Source: Candidatus Didemnitutus sp. (GTDB lineage: Bacteria; Verrucomicrobiota; Verrucomicrobiia; Opitutales; Opitutaceae). From it: a DNA stretch of 13,992 nt. The DNA is taken from assembly GCA_030682505.1 (NCBI GenBank), contig JAUXOH010000406.1, forward strand, positions 1 to 13,992. Reading direction: 5' to 3'. Positions 1-7,214 of this stretch are shown in pieces (the stretch's first letter is position 1; each line of letters starts with the position of its first letter). The position numbers were made by a program, and so were the translations under genes. Below the pieces are notes generated by a model that saw nothing but the letters and a program-made list of their open reading frames with translations, was not told the origin of the DNA and did not search any database.

Positions 1-1
1 G

Positions 2-289
2 TCCTTCGGCGGCTCGATGGTGATGCTCGCCAAGGGCAATCGCAGCAAACAAGTCACCGACGCCTGCAAGACCCACGGCGGCTTCTACCTCGGCAGCATC
101 GGTGGCCCGGCCGCCATTCTGGCGAAGGAGAGCATCCGAAAGGTCGAAGTGCTCGAGTATCCCGAACTCGGCATGGAAGCTGTCTGGAAGATCGAGGTGG
201 AGGATTTCCCCGCCTTCATCCTCGTGGACAACAAGGGCAATGATTTCTTCGTGAACAATTGCGGCATCTGCGTTCCGGAGAAGAAGTGA
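2..289 (+). CDS. Class I fumarate hydratase (Fe-S dependent), C-terminal fragment
   Basis: This is the last 95 codons of a gene that begins before the window; the frame is open from base 2. Class I fumarases interconvert fumarate and L-malate in the TCA cycle using an oxygen-labile 4Fe-4S cluster, in the cytoplasm. The visible part is the beta (swivelling) domain. It carries the family signature GGFYLGSIGGPAA at about residues 27-39, then EYPELGMEA and the FPAFILVDNKGNDFF block, all very close to E. coli FumA/FumB as I recall them. The C-terminus has a CGIC pair, comparable to the cysteine-containing tail of FumA. The cluster-ligating cysteines of the alpha domain lie outside the window. L(+)-tartrate dehydratase is a related alternative, but the FumA-like blocks favour fumarase. 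It converges on yjbQ with 19 nt between the stop codons. Confidence 0.93.
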   Translation, partial: SFGGSMVMLAKGNRSKQVTDACKTHGGFYLGSIGGPAAILAKESIRKVEVLEYPELGMEAVWKIEVEDFPAFILVDNKGNDFFVNNCGICVPEKK

Positions 290-308
290 TCACCGGCCTT
301 GGCGCCGT

Positions 309-728
309 TCACTCTCCGACGAACGTCAGCACCACGGTGCGCTCCTGCGGCGCGCGGCGGTGCTCCCACAAGAACACTCCCTGCCACCGCCCGAGCAGCA
401 TTCGCCCCCGGTCAAACGGCACTTGTTCGCTGGTGCGGGTCAGCGCCATCTTGATGTGACTCGGCATGTCGTCCGCCCCTTCCAGGGTGTGGGTGAACTG
501 GGGGTCCCCCTCCGGCACGAGACGATCCAGCCACGCCTCGAGATCACGCCGGGCCGAGATGTCCGCATTCTCCATGATCACGAGACTCGCGCTCGTGTGT
601 TGGCAGAAGATCGTCACCACGCCGCGCGTCAGGCCACTGGCGAGCAGCTCACGGGCAATTTCACCCGTGATCTCATGCATTTGCTTTCCGGGCGTGCGAA
701 TCGTGAGCGTGACTTGATGAAGGGACAT
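309..728 (-). CDS. yjbQ: YjbQ / UPF0047 family protein (secondary thiamine-phosphate synthase-type)
   Basis: A complete 139-aa protein, the usual length for UPF0047/YjbQ. Family landmarks are HTSASL (residues 44-49), ADDMPSHIK (85-93) and GRWQGVFLWEHR (113-124), which hold the conserved His, Asp and Glu residues of the putative active site. Family members form trimers. Some can weakly replace thiamine-phosphate synthase, so databases label them secondary thiamine-phosphate synthase enzyme, but the physiological role is unsettled. It lies 51 nt downstream of fumC on the same strand and is probably co-transcribed with it. There is no recognisable Shine-Dalgarno before the ATG at 728. The start is supported by the typical N-terminal strand beginning a few residues in. 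Confidence 0.93.
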   Translation of the reverse strand: MSLHQVTLTIRTPGKQMHEITGEIARELLASGLTRGVVTIFCQHTSASLVIMENADISARRDLEAWLDRLVPEGDPQFTHTLEGADDMPSHIKMALTRTSEQVPFDRGRMLLGRWQGVFLWEHRRAPQERTVVLTFVGE

Positions 729-779
729 GGAGCTGGTGGGGGACGCGAATCGCCGTTCGAAGAATAGGTCGTTTCCCGG

Positions 780-2168
780 TCAGGAATTCCCGGGACGGAT
801 CATGGCACGAAGATCCAACGCGGCATCCAGGGTCGCGGCGTCCAGCAATTGGCGCTTGAGCACGATTTCGCGCAGCGTGCGCCCGGAGGCATGGGCCTCC
901 TTGGCCACCTCGGTGGCAAGGTCGTATCCGAGATGCGGATTCAGTGCAGTGGCCAGCATCAGCGAACGTTCCATGTGCTCGTTGCAGCGCGCCGGATCAG
1001 GCTCAAGGCCAAGCACGCATTTCGCCGTGAACACGCGCACGCCGTTGGCCAGACAGTGCACGGACTCGTGCAGACAGTGCGCCATCAGCGGCAGGGTGGC
1101 GTTGAGCTCAAAATGTCCCTCCCGACCGGCGAGTTGGACGGTTTGCGTGAGGCCCTGCACATAGAGGCAAACCTGCACCAACATCTCACTCATCACAGGA
1201 TTGACCTTGCCGGGCATGATCGACGATCCCGGTTGAGTGGCGGGCAGGACAAGTTCCCCGAGGCCAGCCCGCGGGCCGGATCCCAGCCAACGGATGTCAT
1301 TCGCGATCTTGGTCAGGCTGGCCGCAATGGTCGCGAGCTGACCGGCAACCTCGACACAATCGTCGCGCGCGCCCTGAGCTTCAAAATGGTTGGCGGCCTC
1401 GCGAAAGGGGATCCCGGTTTTTTCACTAAGGATCCGCGCCACGCGACCGCCGAATTCGGCGTGGGTGTTGAGCCCGGTGCCGACGGCGGTGCCGCCGAGG
1501 GCAAGTTCGCTGACAACTCCAATTGCTCTTCGGCCGCGCTCGACGGACTTCGACACTTGGGCGGCATATCCGGAAAATTCCTGCCCCAGCGTCAGAGGCG
1601 TCGCATCCATCAAGTGGGTGCGACCAATCTTCATGATGGAACTCCACGCCTCCGCTTTGGCGTCGAGGGCGGCTGCAAGCGCCACCAGGGCGGGCAACAA
1701 GCTGTTCTGCAACTCCACGGCGACGCTGAGGTGCAGCGCGGTCGGAATGACGTCGTTGGAAGACTGGCCCAGATTGACGTCGTCGTTCGGATGCAGCGGT
1801 TCCTTCGAGCCGATCGGCCGGCCGGCGAGCTGGCTCGCCCGGTTGGCGATCACTTCGTTCACGTTCATGTTGGCCGAAGTCGCCGACCCGGTTTGGAAAA
1901 CATCGATTGGAAAATGCTCCGAGAGTCCGCCGCCCGCAATTTCCAGTGCGACTTGCTGGAGCAACCCACTTTTCTCCGGCGGCAGCAGCCCCAGTTCTTC
2001 GTTGGCACGGGCGCAGGCCCATTTGACGAGACCAAGGCCACGGATGAAGGGAGCGGGAAGCGGTCGCCCGCTGATCGGAAAGTTGAGCACGGCACGCTGC
2101 GTCGAGGCCCCGTAAAGCGCCTCGTCCGGGACCGGGAGTTCGCCCATCGAATCGCGATCAGTTCTCAT
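780..2168 (-). CDS. fumC: Class II fumarate hydratase
   Basis: A complete 462-aa member of the fumarase/aspartase superfamily, close to E. coli FumC in length. It hydrates fumarate to L-malate without an Fe-S cluster, as a cytoplasmic tetramer. Visible motifs are QTGSATSANMN (92-102), HPNDDVN (126-132), QSSND (135-139), the catalytic-histidine block GRTHLMDATPLTLGQE (182-197), ELALGGTAVGTGLNTH (221-236) and the signature GSSIMPGKVNP (314-324) with the catalytic serine. The SGT of the E. coli A-site loop is SAT here. The ALGGTAVGTGLN and HLMDATPL blocks favour fumarase over aspartase. The ATG at 2168 is supported by alignment of the N-terminal DRDSMGELPVP block with FumC. The start codon lies only 34 nt after the terminator of the upstream minus-strand genes. 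Confidence 0.95.
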   Translation of the reverse strand: MRTDRDSMGELPVPDEALYGASTQRAVLNFPISGRPLPAPFIRGLGLVKWACARANEELGLLPPEKSGLLQQVALEIAGGGLSEHFPIDVFQTGSATSANMNVNEVIANRASQLAGRPIGSKEPLHPNDDVNLGQSSNDVIPTALHLSVAVELQNSLLPALVALAAALDAKAEAWSSIMKIGRTHLMDATPLTLGQEFSGYAAQVSKSVERGRRAIGVVSELALGGTAVGTGLNTHAEFGGRVARILSEKTGIPFREAANHFEAQGARDDCVEVAGQLATIAASLTKIANDIRWLGSGPRAGLGELVLPATQPGSSIMPGKVNPVMSEMLVQVCLYVQGLTQTVQLAGREGHFELNATLPLMAHCLHESVHCLANGVRVFTAKCVLGLEPDPARCNEHMERSLMLATALNPHLGYDLATEVAKEAHASGRTLREIVLKRQLLDAATLDAALDLRAMIRPGNS

Positions 2169-2202
2169 GCCCCACGATGACGCCCCCTTTCCAGAAACTC
2201 AA

Positions 2203-2233
2203 AAGCGAAAAAGGCCCGCACGCAGCGGGCCTT
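2203..2233 (-). terminator. Rho-independent terminator after the sigma/membrane-protein pair
   Basis: A perfect 9-bp inverted repeat, AAGGCCCGC (2211-2219) and GCGGGCCTT (2225-2233), has a 5-nt loop. Read on the minus strand it is followed by a T-rich run (TTTTTCGCTTTT, down to 2201). There is no T-run on the plus side, so it acts on minus-strand transcripts. It sits 24 nt past the stop of the gene at 2257-3075. Confidence 0.88.
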
Positions 2234-2256
2234 GGCAAATGCATTGAGCCAGTCGG

Positions 2257-3075
2257 TTAAAATTTCAGCGACACGCGGTCTGCCTTCAGGCCCACGCGCG
2301 TCCAACCACCCGATTGTTCCGTATCCCCCAAACGACGAGCCATCCTTTCGCGCACGACTTCGGGTGCAGCGGGATCGGGTGCAAACTGACGATCACTAAA
2401 AGCGGCCAAAAGACGATTGCGGCGCGATGCGACCGCCGAAATGGCGACCATTTCCATCGCCGTCGATGCGCCATCTTGGATCGAGTGAAACCCGGTGAGC
2501 GTCCGGCTGACCAAGAGTGAATTCACGAGATCCGGTTCGGTTTCGGCCAAGCGAGCGAGATTGGCAGCGATCGAGCGCGCAGATGGCGTATCTTCGATCC
2601 GCGGCGCACCCCAAGGCAGGAGTTCTCCCGCCCGCGGAGGCAATTGTTCAGACAATTTCATCGCCGCAAAGACGGGTGCGCGAACTTCGAGTTGCTCCGT
2701 CGATTCTTCACGCGCAGCGATCACTATCGGGATTGACGCCACCGTCAGGTTGCTCATCGCGACAGATGCTTTCGGTCGGGAGACGTGGGACTGAAATTCA
2801 GCTTCGGCTTGGGCGAGCGGCGATGGTGCGTAAAACTGCACCGACGCCAAGGTGATGGTAAGGATCGCGGCAGCACCGATCGGCCAATAGGCACGACGGG
2901 CAAGAAGCTGGGGAAAATGTTGCCACCACGAACGCTGTTTGACCAACGCCGCCAATTGTTTCTGGCGAAGTTCCGTCTCAAAATTTGTCCAAAATTCAGG
3001 CGATGGTCGCTCGGCGCGTTTCAGGCGCAAGAGGTCTTCGAGGGTAATGCGGGACTGGGGTTCGGTCTGGGGCAT
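2257..3075 (-). CDS. Single-pass membrane protein, probable anti-sigma partner of the adjacent ECF sigma factor
   Basis: A 272-aa protein that I do not recognise as a named family. The layout is a charged, presumably cytoplasmic N-terminus (1-60, with ITLEDLLRLKRAERPSPEFW), one transmembrane helix at about 65-83 (IGAAAILTITLASVQFY), and a roughly 190-residue Ala/Glu-rich extracytoplasmic tail with no obvious domain. The ATG is 4 nt after the stop of the sigma factor gene, so the two are almost certainly co-transcribed and translationally coupled. Order, topology and size match membrane anti-sigma factors, but the zinc-binding anti-sigma HxxxCxxC motif is absent; the protein has no cysteine at all. 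Function is inferred from context. It could instead be an unrelated membrane or regulatory protein under the sigma factor's control. Confidence 0.8.
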   Translation of the reverse strand: MPQTEPQSRITLEDLLRLKRAERPSPEFWTNFETELRQKQLAALVKQRSWWQHFPQLLARRAYWPIGAAAILTITLASVQFYAPSPLAQAEAEFQSHVSRPKASVAMSNLTVASIPIVIAAREESTEQLEVRAPVFAAMKLSEQLPPRAGELLPWGAPRIEDTPSARSIAANLARLAETEPDLVNSLLVSRTLTGFHSIQDGASTAMEMVAISAVASRRNRLLAAFSDRQFAPDPAAPEVVRERMARRLGDTEQSGGWTRVGLKADRVSLKF

Positions 3076-3079
3076 ACGA

Positions 3080-3709
3080 TCAGCGGATGTATTTACTCAA
3101 CTCGCCTTGGAGGAATTGTTTAGCATAGTGGAGCCGGGAACGAACCGTGCCTTCTGTACACCCCATGATCTCAGCAATTTCGCTGTGACTGCGCTCATCG
3201 ATCTCAAATAAAGTGATGACCATTCGATGCTTGATAGACAATTTTTGAAGCGCTTCGTTCAATTTTTCCTGAAGCTCCTTCAAAAATGTGTCCCGATTGG
3301 CGCCCGATTTATCGGTCAACTCCGCCAAAATTTTGGAGCCGGGGTCCTCTTCCTGCAATTTCTCCAGAGAAAAAAATGTGCGCATCCTGTTCTTACGCAA
3401 ATGACTTAAGGTAGTATTGATCGCGATCTTGTAGAGCCAGGTAAAGAACGACGACTGGCCCTGAAAACGATTGATGGCTTGGAAAGCCTTGATGAAGGCA
3501 TCCTGCGTCAAATCGGCGGTATCTTCTCGATTGGAGGTTAAGTTGTAAATGACTCCGAACAATCGCTCGCGATACTTCCGCATGAGCTGATCAAATGCGG
3601 CGACGTCTCCTGCTTGCACCCGTTTGACGATGGCAAAATCAGTATCGGCCTCCTGCTGGCGCTCAGGTGAGGTCGCGAGGGTCCGAGAGAAGACCTTCGA
3701 AAAATTCAT
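3080..3709 (-). CDS. RNA polymerase sigma factor, sigma-70 family ECF type
   Basis: A complete 209-aa ECF sigma factor. Sigma-2 covers about residues 38-108, including the core-binding and -10 recognition block DLTQDAFIKAF (66-76) and the WLYKIAINTTLSHLRKNR helix (91-108). Sigma-4 covers about 145-203, with a helix-turn-helix in HSEIAEIMGCTEGTVRSRLHYAK (175-197). There is no sigma-1.1 or sigma-3 domain. A linker of about 35 residues joins the two domains. It would direct RNA polymerase to a small regulon and is probably held inactive by the membrane protein encoded 4 nt downstream. It is 43 nt downstream of the polyprenyl synthase stop with no terminator seen between them, so partial co-transcription is possible. 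GC content is visibly lower here (about 40-50 percent by hand counts) than in flanking genes. Confidence 0.93.
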   Translation of the reverse strand: MNFSKVFSRTLATSPERQQEADTDFAIVKRVQAGDVAAFDQLMRKYRERLFGVIYNLTSNREDTADLTQDAFIKAFQAINRFQGQSSFFTWLYKIAINTTLSHLRKNRMRTFFSLEKLQEEDPGSKILAELTDKSGANRDTFLKELQEKLNEALQKLSIKHRMVITLFEIDERSHSEIAEIMGCTEGTVRSRLHYAKQFLQGELSKYIR

Positions 3710-3752
3710 CGGAAGGTCAGGTTAATGCTGCGGTTAGGGCAGGCAACGGAAA

Positions 3753-4787
3753 TTACGATTTAGGACCCGACGAATCGAGGGCACTGAGCTGGGTTTTTAA
3801 CAATTCGCACAATTGTAACATCAGCGTGACGGGCGCGAGGCTGGCAAACGGCGCCAAAACCGCGCGCGCGTGCACCAATTCCTCGTCGACAGACCGGACC
3901 ACCGCGTCGCCAATCCCCAACGCCCGCATGCTCTCGCTGCTCGCGCTTAACGGCAGGGGCTGGCCTGCTTGCATCGCCCCGATCACTTCCGCTCGTTCGA
4001 CCTCCGGAAGCTTCTCCAGCAGGAGCATCAGCGGCAGCGTCAACTTGCCGCTCGCGAGGTCGGTGCCGAGGGTCTTGCCGATCTTTTTCTCCTCGCCGAA
4101 AACATCCACCAAGTCGTCGTAAATCTGATAGGCGATGCCGAGATGGCGGCCGAAGTCATTCGCCGCTTTGACGAAATCGCCGGCGAAGCCCGCCAGCCGC
4201 GCTCCGAGGTAACACGACGTGCGAAACAGCTCGGCTGTCTTCAAGTCGATCACTCGGTAGTAATCGGCCCGCGTCACGCTCATGTCGCGCCGGTGAAGCG
4301 TCTGCATGATCTCGCCCGAGCAAACCTTGCGGGTCGATTCGGCCACCAGCCGGCAAACCTCCGTGGTTGGAAATTGCGCGGCGACGTGCAGCGCCTGGGA
4401 AAAAAGTGCATCACCCAGCAGCACGGCCGCATCCGGTCCAAAGGCACGTGCGGCTGTGTCGCGATTGCGGCGCAGATCGGCGCCATCCATGATATCGTCA
4501 TGCACGAGGGTCGCGAGATGCACCATTTCCACGATTCCCGCCGCCCGGACCAGCGAATCATCGACCACGCCCTCCCCTTTCCAACCCGAGATAAACACCA
4601 GGGCAGGACGGAGTCTCTTCCCGGTGCTTTCCAGGCAGTAGGCCGCCATCCCCCTGATTTCTGGCTCAAAGTTAGCCACTTGATCCCGCATGAATCCGTC
4701 AAGCGCCGCCATTTGCGGGCCAAGGCGGCGAAAGACTGCGAACGAGGCGGAAGCGGTTGGGACGAAAACGGGAGGCTGGCCGGACAT
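3753..4787 (-). CDS. Trans-polyprenyl diphosphate synthase (long-chain isoprenyl synthase)
   Basis: A 344-aa all-trans prenyltransferase of the IspA/IspB/HepT class. It extends allylic diphosphates with IPP to make a long isoprenoid chain, probably a quinone tail. Motifs are GKRLRP (56-61), the first aspartate-rich motif HDDIMDGADLRRNRD (96-110), KTAELFRTSC (183-192), the second motif YDDLVDVFGEEKKIGKTLGTD (223-243) and the KLTLPLM block. The small Val/Leu residues before DDIMD (LATLV) suggest a long-chain product, but I cannot assign chain length. The frame is open up to 4952. The ATG at 4787 (MSGQPPV) is preferred because it gives the usual family length and avoids overlapping the divergent CPBP gene. 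No good Shine-Dalgarno precedes it. Confidence 0.92.
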   Translation of the reverse strand: MSGQPPVFVPTASASFAVFRRLGPQMAALDGFMRDQVANFEPEIRGMAAYCLESTGKRLRPALVFISGWKGEGVVDDSLVRAAGIVEMVHLATLVHDDIMDGADLRRNRDTAARAFGPDAAVLLGDALFSQALHVAAQFPTTEVCRLVAESTRKVCSGEIMQTLHRRDMSVTRADYYRVIDLKTAELFRTSCYLGARLAGFAGDFVKAANDFGRHLGIAYQIYDDLVDVFGEEKKIGKTLGTDLASGKLTLPLMLLLEKLPEVERAEVIGAMQAGQPLPLSASSESMRALGIGDAVVRSVDEELVHARAVLAPFASLAPVTLMLQLCELLKTQLSALDSSGPKS

Positions 4788-4877
4788 CACAGGAAGGCTA
4801 GGTAGAGGTGGAGGAAAAGCTAACAAAAAGCTGAAGCCAGTCTTGCCAGTGATGACGGCAATAACATTTCGTTGCCT

Positions 4878-5492
4878 ATGGGAGAAAACAACCCGTGGGT
4901 GCTGCTCTTGTTGCTTGGTGGCGCCGCGTATGCCGCCAAGCTCTGGTGCCACGATTTCCGCGCTGCCCGGTCGGGCCTGCCGTCACCCCATCCCCTTCCC
5001 GGCGCCACGCCGGCTTCACGTTTCGCGATCGGCTTGGCCGTGATCGGCGCCGTGGTCTTGTTGGCGGCAGAAACCGCCGGAGAATACGCCCTCGGTCTGG
5101 TCGAGCAGCAGAGTCGCATCACCGTGCTCTTCGGCGGCTATACGCTCGCGGCGGCGTTCTTGGAGGAACTGATCTTTCGTGGATTTGTGGTCATCGAACA
5201 CCGCGGTCGGGCCGCCCTCGTCGCAGGAGTGATCGGAGCCTCGCTGTTGTTTGCCCTGCTGCATCCGTTTCTTTGGCAGTGGGAGAACGGTCAACTCACC
5301 TGGCAGACCGACGCGAAAGCTTGGTTTAGCACGGGAATGGTTTTCGGGGGTTCCCTCTGGTTCTACGCGGTGCGCTTCTGGAAGCTCAATCCGACTCGAT
5401 CCCTGTTGCCCTGCATGGCGGCCCATGCGACGAAAAACCTCGGGGTCTTTCTGATCAAATACGCCCAGGGCTTTGTTGATGGTTGGTGGTGA
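4878..5492 (+). CDS. CPBP family intramembrane glutamic endopeptidase
   Basis: A 204-aa polytopic membrane protein of the CPBP (CAAX protease and bacteriocin-processing, formerly Abi) family. Three catalytic motifs are in order: EELIFR (96-101), FALLH (125-129) and HATKN (183-187). These supply the Glu-Glu-Arg and His/Asn residues of the intramembrane glutamic protease active site. Hydrophobic helices are at about 6-22, 48-66, 83-98, 112-130, 153-168 and 176-195. The substrate is unknown; relatives process prenylated proteins or small peptides, act in bacteriocin immunity, or regulate membrane signalling. The ATG at 4878 is chosen over an in-frame TTG two codons upstream; neither has a clear Shine-Dalgarno. 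It is transcribed divergently from the polyprenyl synthase, with a 90-nt gap. Confidence 0.88.
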   Translation: MGENNPWVLLLLLGGAAYAAKLWCHDFRAARSGLPSPHPLPGATPASRFAIGLAVIGAVVLLAAETAGEYALGLVEQQSRITVLFGGYTLAAAFLEELIFRGFVVIEHRGRAALVAGVIGASLLFALLHPFLWQWENGQLTWQTDAKAWFSTGMVFGGSLWFYAVRFWKLNPTRSLLPCMAAHATKNLGVFLIKYAQGFVDGWW

Positions 5493-5534
5493 GGCAGAGA
5501 CGCCCCCATGACTCGCGCGGTCCGGCACCCGACC

Positions 5535-5565
5535 CAAAAAAGCCGGCGCGAGATTGCGTCGGCTT
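5535..5565 (-). terminator. Rho-independent terminator of the pilMNOPQ-type operon
   Basis: Inverted repeat AAGCCGGCGC (5540-5549) and GCGTCGGCTT (5556-5565), 10 pairs with one mismatch on the minus strand and a 6-nt loop, followed on that strand by a run of six T (5540 down to 5535). It lies 24 nt past the pilQ stop. On the plus strand the stem has a G-U pair and no T-run, so any termination of the convergent CPBP transcript would be weaker. Confidence 0.88.
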
Positions 5566-5588
5566 GAAATTGGCGATGCGTCGCTCGC

Positions 5589-7214
5589 TTACTTCATGCC
5601 CTTGGGGTCGACCGGGACACCTTCGCCGGTGGCATCAAGCGCGCTCTGCGCAAAGATGTCCGCGGGGGCTGCGCCGTCGGGATTGACCGTCTTGGCCGTC
5701 ACAAAAATCAGCAGGTTGCTCGACTGATCGTTGACGCTCTTGGAGGAAAAGAGACGGCCGAGCAGCGGAATGCTGCCAAGCACCGGCACCTTGGTGCCGC
5801 CATGGTCCTTGCTCTGTTGGATGAGGCCACCGATACCGGCCGTGTAACCGTCCTTCAGCGAGACTTGGGTTTTCACCTTGCGCGTCGCGATGATCGGGAT
5901 GTTCGCGCCGCCGGCTCCGCCGAAGGTGGTCGAACCGTTTTGCTGGCTGACTTCCGGCTCCAGCGCGAGCCGGATGGTGCCCTGCGCATTCACTTGGGGG
6001 GTGACCTTGAGAATGATGCCGATCGGTTTGTATTGAAAACCGGAAACCTCGAAAGTGCCCCGCTCGGAGTTGTAGGTATAACTCGGCACCGGAAACTCGG
6101 AGCCAATGTTGAGGGTGGCCTCGGAATTATTGAGTGTCACGATTGTCGGATTGGAAACGACCTTGGTGTTGTTCTGGGACTTCAGCGCGGAAACGATGAT
6201 ATTGAAGTCGGAGGCGGAGAACACCGCGGTTGCAAGACGCGAGGTATCCCCGGTGTTTATCAATTTAGTCAGCGATTCTATCGTGTTTCCGACCTCGCCA
6301 CGCGTCGTCGTTGTCGCCGTTGGTTGCAGCGCATCGCCGGTTGGTGCGGTAATGCTCGGCGATGAACCTGGCATGGTGACCGCGCCCGACGGCAGGGAAG
6401 TCGTTGAGTTGACGGGCTGGAAAAGCGTGCCGTAAAGAACCTGATCTTCATGCGTATTGGTTGCGGTCGTATCGACTGTTCCCGTTGCTTCTTGGCCTCG
6501 GCCGCGACTAACGCTTTGGCCAAGGCTGCGAGCCCCGAGCGTCATGCCTTGCAGCGAGGCCCAGTTGACGCCGATGTTGCGGATGTCGCGGTCGGTGACC
6601 TCGACGAAGCGCGACTCGATCATCACTTGCGCGGTCGCCTTGTCGAGTTGCTCGATGATCACGTGGATGCGCGTCATGCGGGACGGACGCTCCGTGACCA
6701 CGAGCGCATTGGAGCGCGCATCGATCAGGATTTTTCCGCCGAGGGCCGCATCGACCAGGCCATCAATCGTGGGTTTGATGTCCTGCGCCTTCGCGTTGTT
6801 CAGAATGAAGACCTCCGTCGAGACCGGCTCGAGGGTGAGCGACTCGTTGCTTACCACTTTGATAATATTACCTTCCTCCACGTAAGTGTAGCTCGCCTGG
6901 GAGAGGACGACTTGAAAAATCTGCCGCCACGTGACGTCGCGCAATTTGATCGAGGTGCGCCCCACCAGCGTGTCGGGGACCACCAGGTTGAGTTCGAACA
7001 AATCGGCGACGTTGCGGAGAATGGTGCGGATGTCCTCGTCCGGGAAATCAACCGAGAGCGTGTCGCGATCGCGCATGGCGGTGCCCTGCACGGGTGCGGC
7101 TCCGACGACCGTGACCTCCGTGGGGGTGGATTCGGTTTGGGCGTGGGCGCTGGCAAGCAGGGTGAGCGCGAGCAGGGTGGAGGTGAATTGGCGTGTGCTC
7201 ATAGACTTCCTCAT
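5589..7214 (-). CDS. pilQ: Type IV pilus-type secretin (PilQ-like outer-membrane channel)
   Basis: A 541-aa secretin with a Sec signal peptide (residues 1-26, cleavage likely after AHA). A secretin/TonB short N-terminal (STN) domain spans about 53-122 (VDFPDEDIRTILRNVADLF). One NolW-type periplasmic repeat follows at about 132-205, then a Ser/Thr-rich linker (225-310) and the secretin barrel domain (about 328-512), ending in VPVLGSIPLLGRLF (476-489). It would form the multimeric outer-membrane pore for pilus fibres. It is short for PilQ: there is no AMIN domain before STN and only one N-repeat. GspD of type II secretion is the alternative, but the pilM-N-O neighbours favour PilQ. The ATG at 7214 overlaps the upstream stop as ATGA. 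An in-frame ATG at 7202 has a better-placed GAGGA five nt upstream and is a credible alternative start. Confidence 0.92.
   Translation of the reverse strand: MRKSMSTRQFTSTLLALTLLASAHAQTESTPTEVTVVGAAPVQGTAMRDRDTLSVDFPDEDIRTILRNVADLFELNLVVPDTLVGRTSIKLRDVTWRQIFQVVLSQASYTYVEEGNIIKVVSNESLTLEPVSTEVFILNNAKAQDIKPTIDGLVDAALGGKILIDARSNALVVTERPSRMTRIHVIIEQLDKATAQVMIESRFVEVTDRDIRNIGVNWASLQGMTLGARSLGQSVSRGRGQEATGTVDTTATNTHEDQVLYGTLFQPVNSTTSLPSGAVTMPGSSPSITAPTGDALQPTATTTTRGEVGNTIESLTKLINTGDTSRLATAVFSASDFNIIVSALKSQNNTKVVSNPTIVTLNNSEATLNIGSEFPVPSYTYNSERGTFEVSGFQYKPIGIILKVTPQVNAQGTIRLALEPEVSQQNGSTTFGGAGGANIPIIATRKVKTQVSLKDGYTAGIGGLIQQSKDHGGTKVPVLGSIPLLGRLFSSKSVNDQSSNLLIFVTAKTVNPDGAAPADIFAQSALDATGEGVPVDPKGMK

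Noticed and set aside
285..313. Imperfect hairpin spanning the stop codons of the class I fumarase and yjbQ
   Set aside because: AGTGA/TCACT and CGGC/GCCG can pair, but there is an asymmetric internal loop and no T-run on either strand. A bidirectional terminator role is possible but not supportable from sequence alone.
849..2180. 443-codon plus-strand open frame opposite fumC
   Set aside because: Antisense shadow of a clear class II fumarase; no domain and atypical composition.
3969..4805. 278-codon plus-strand open frame opposite the prenyl synthase
   Set aside because: Antisense to a protein with both DDxxD motifs; no independent support.
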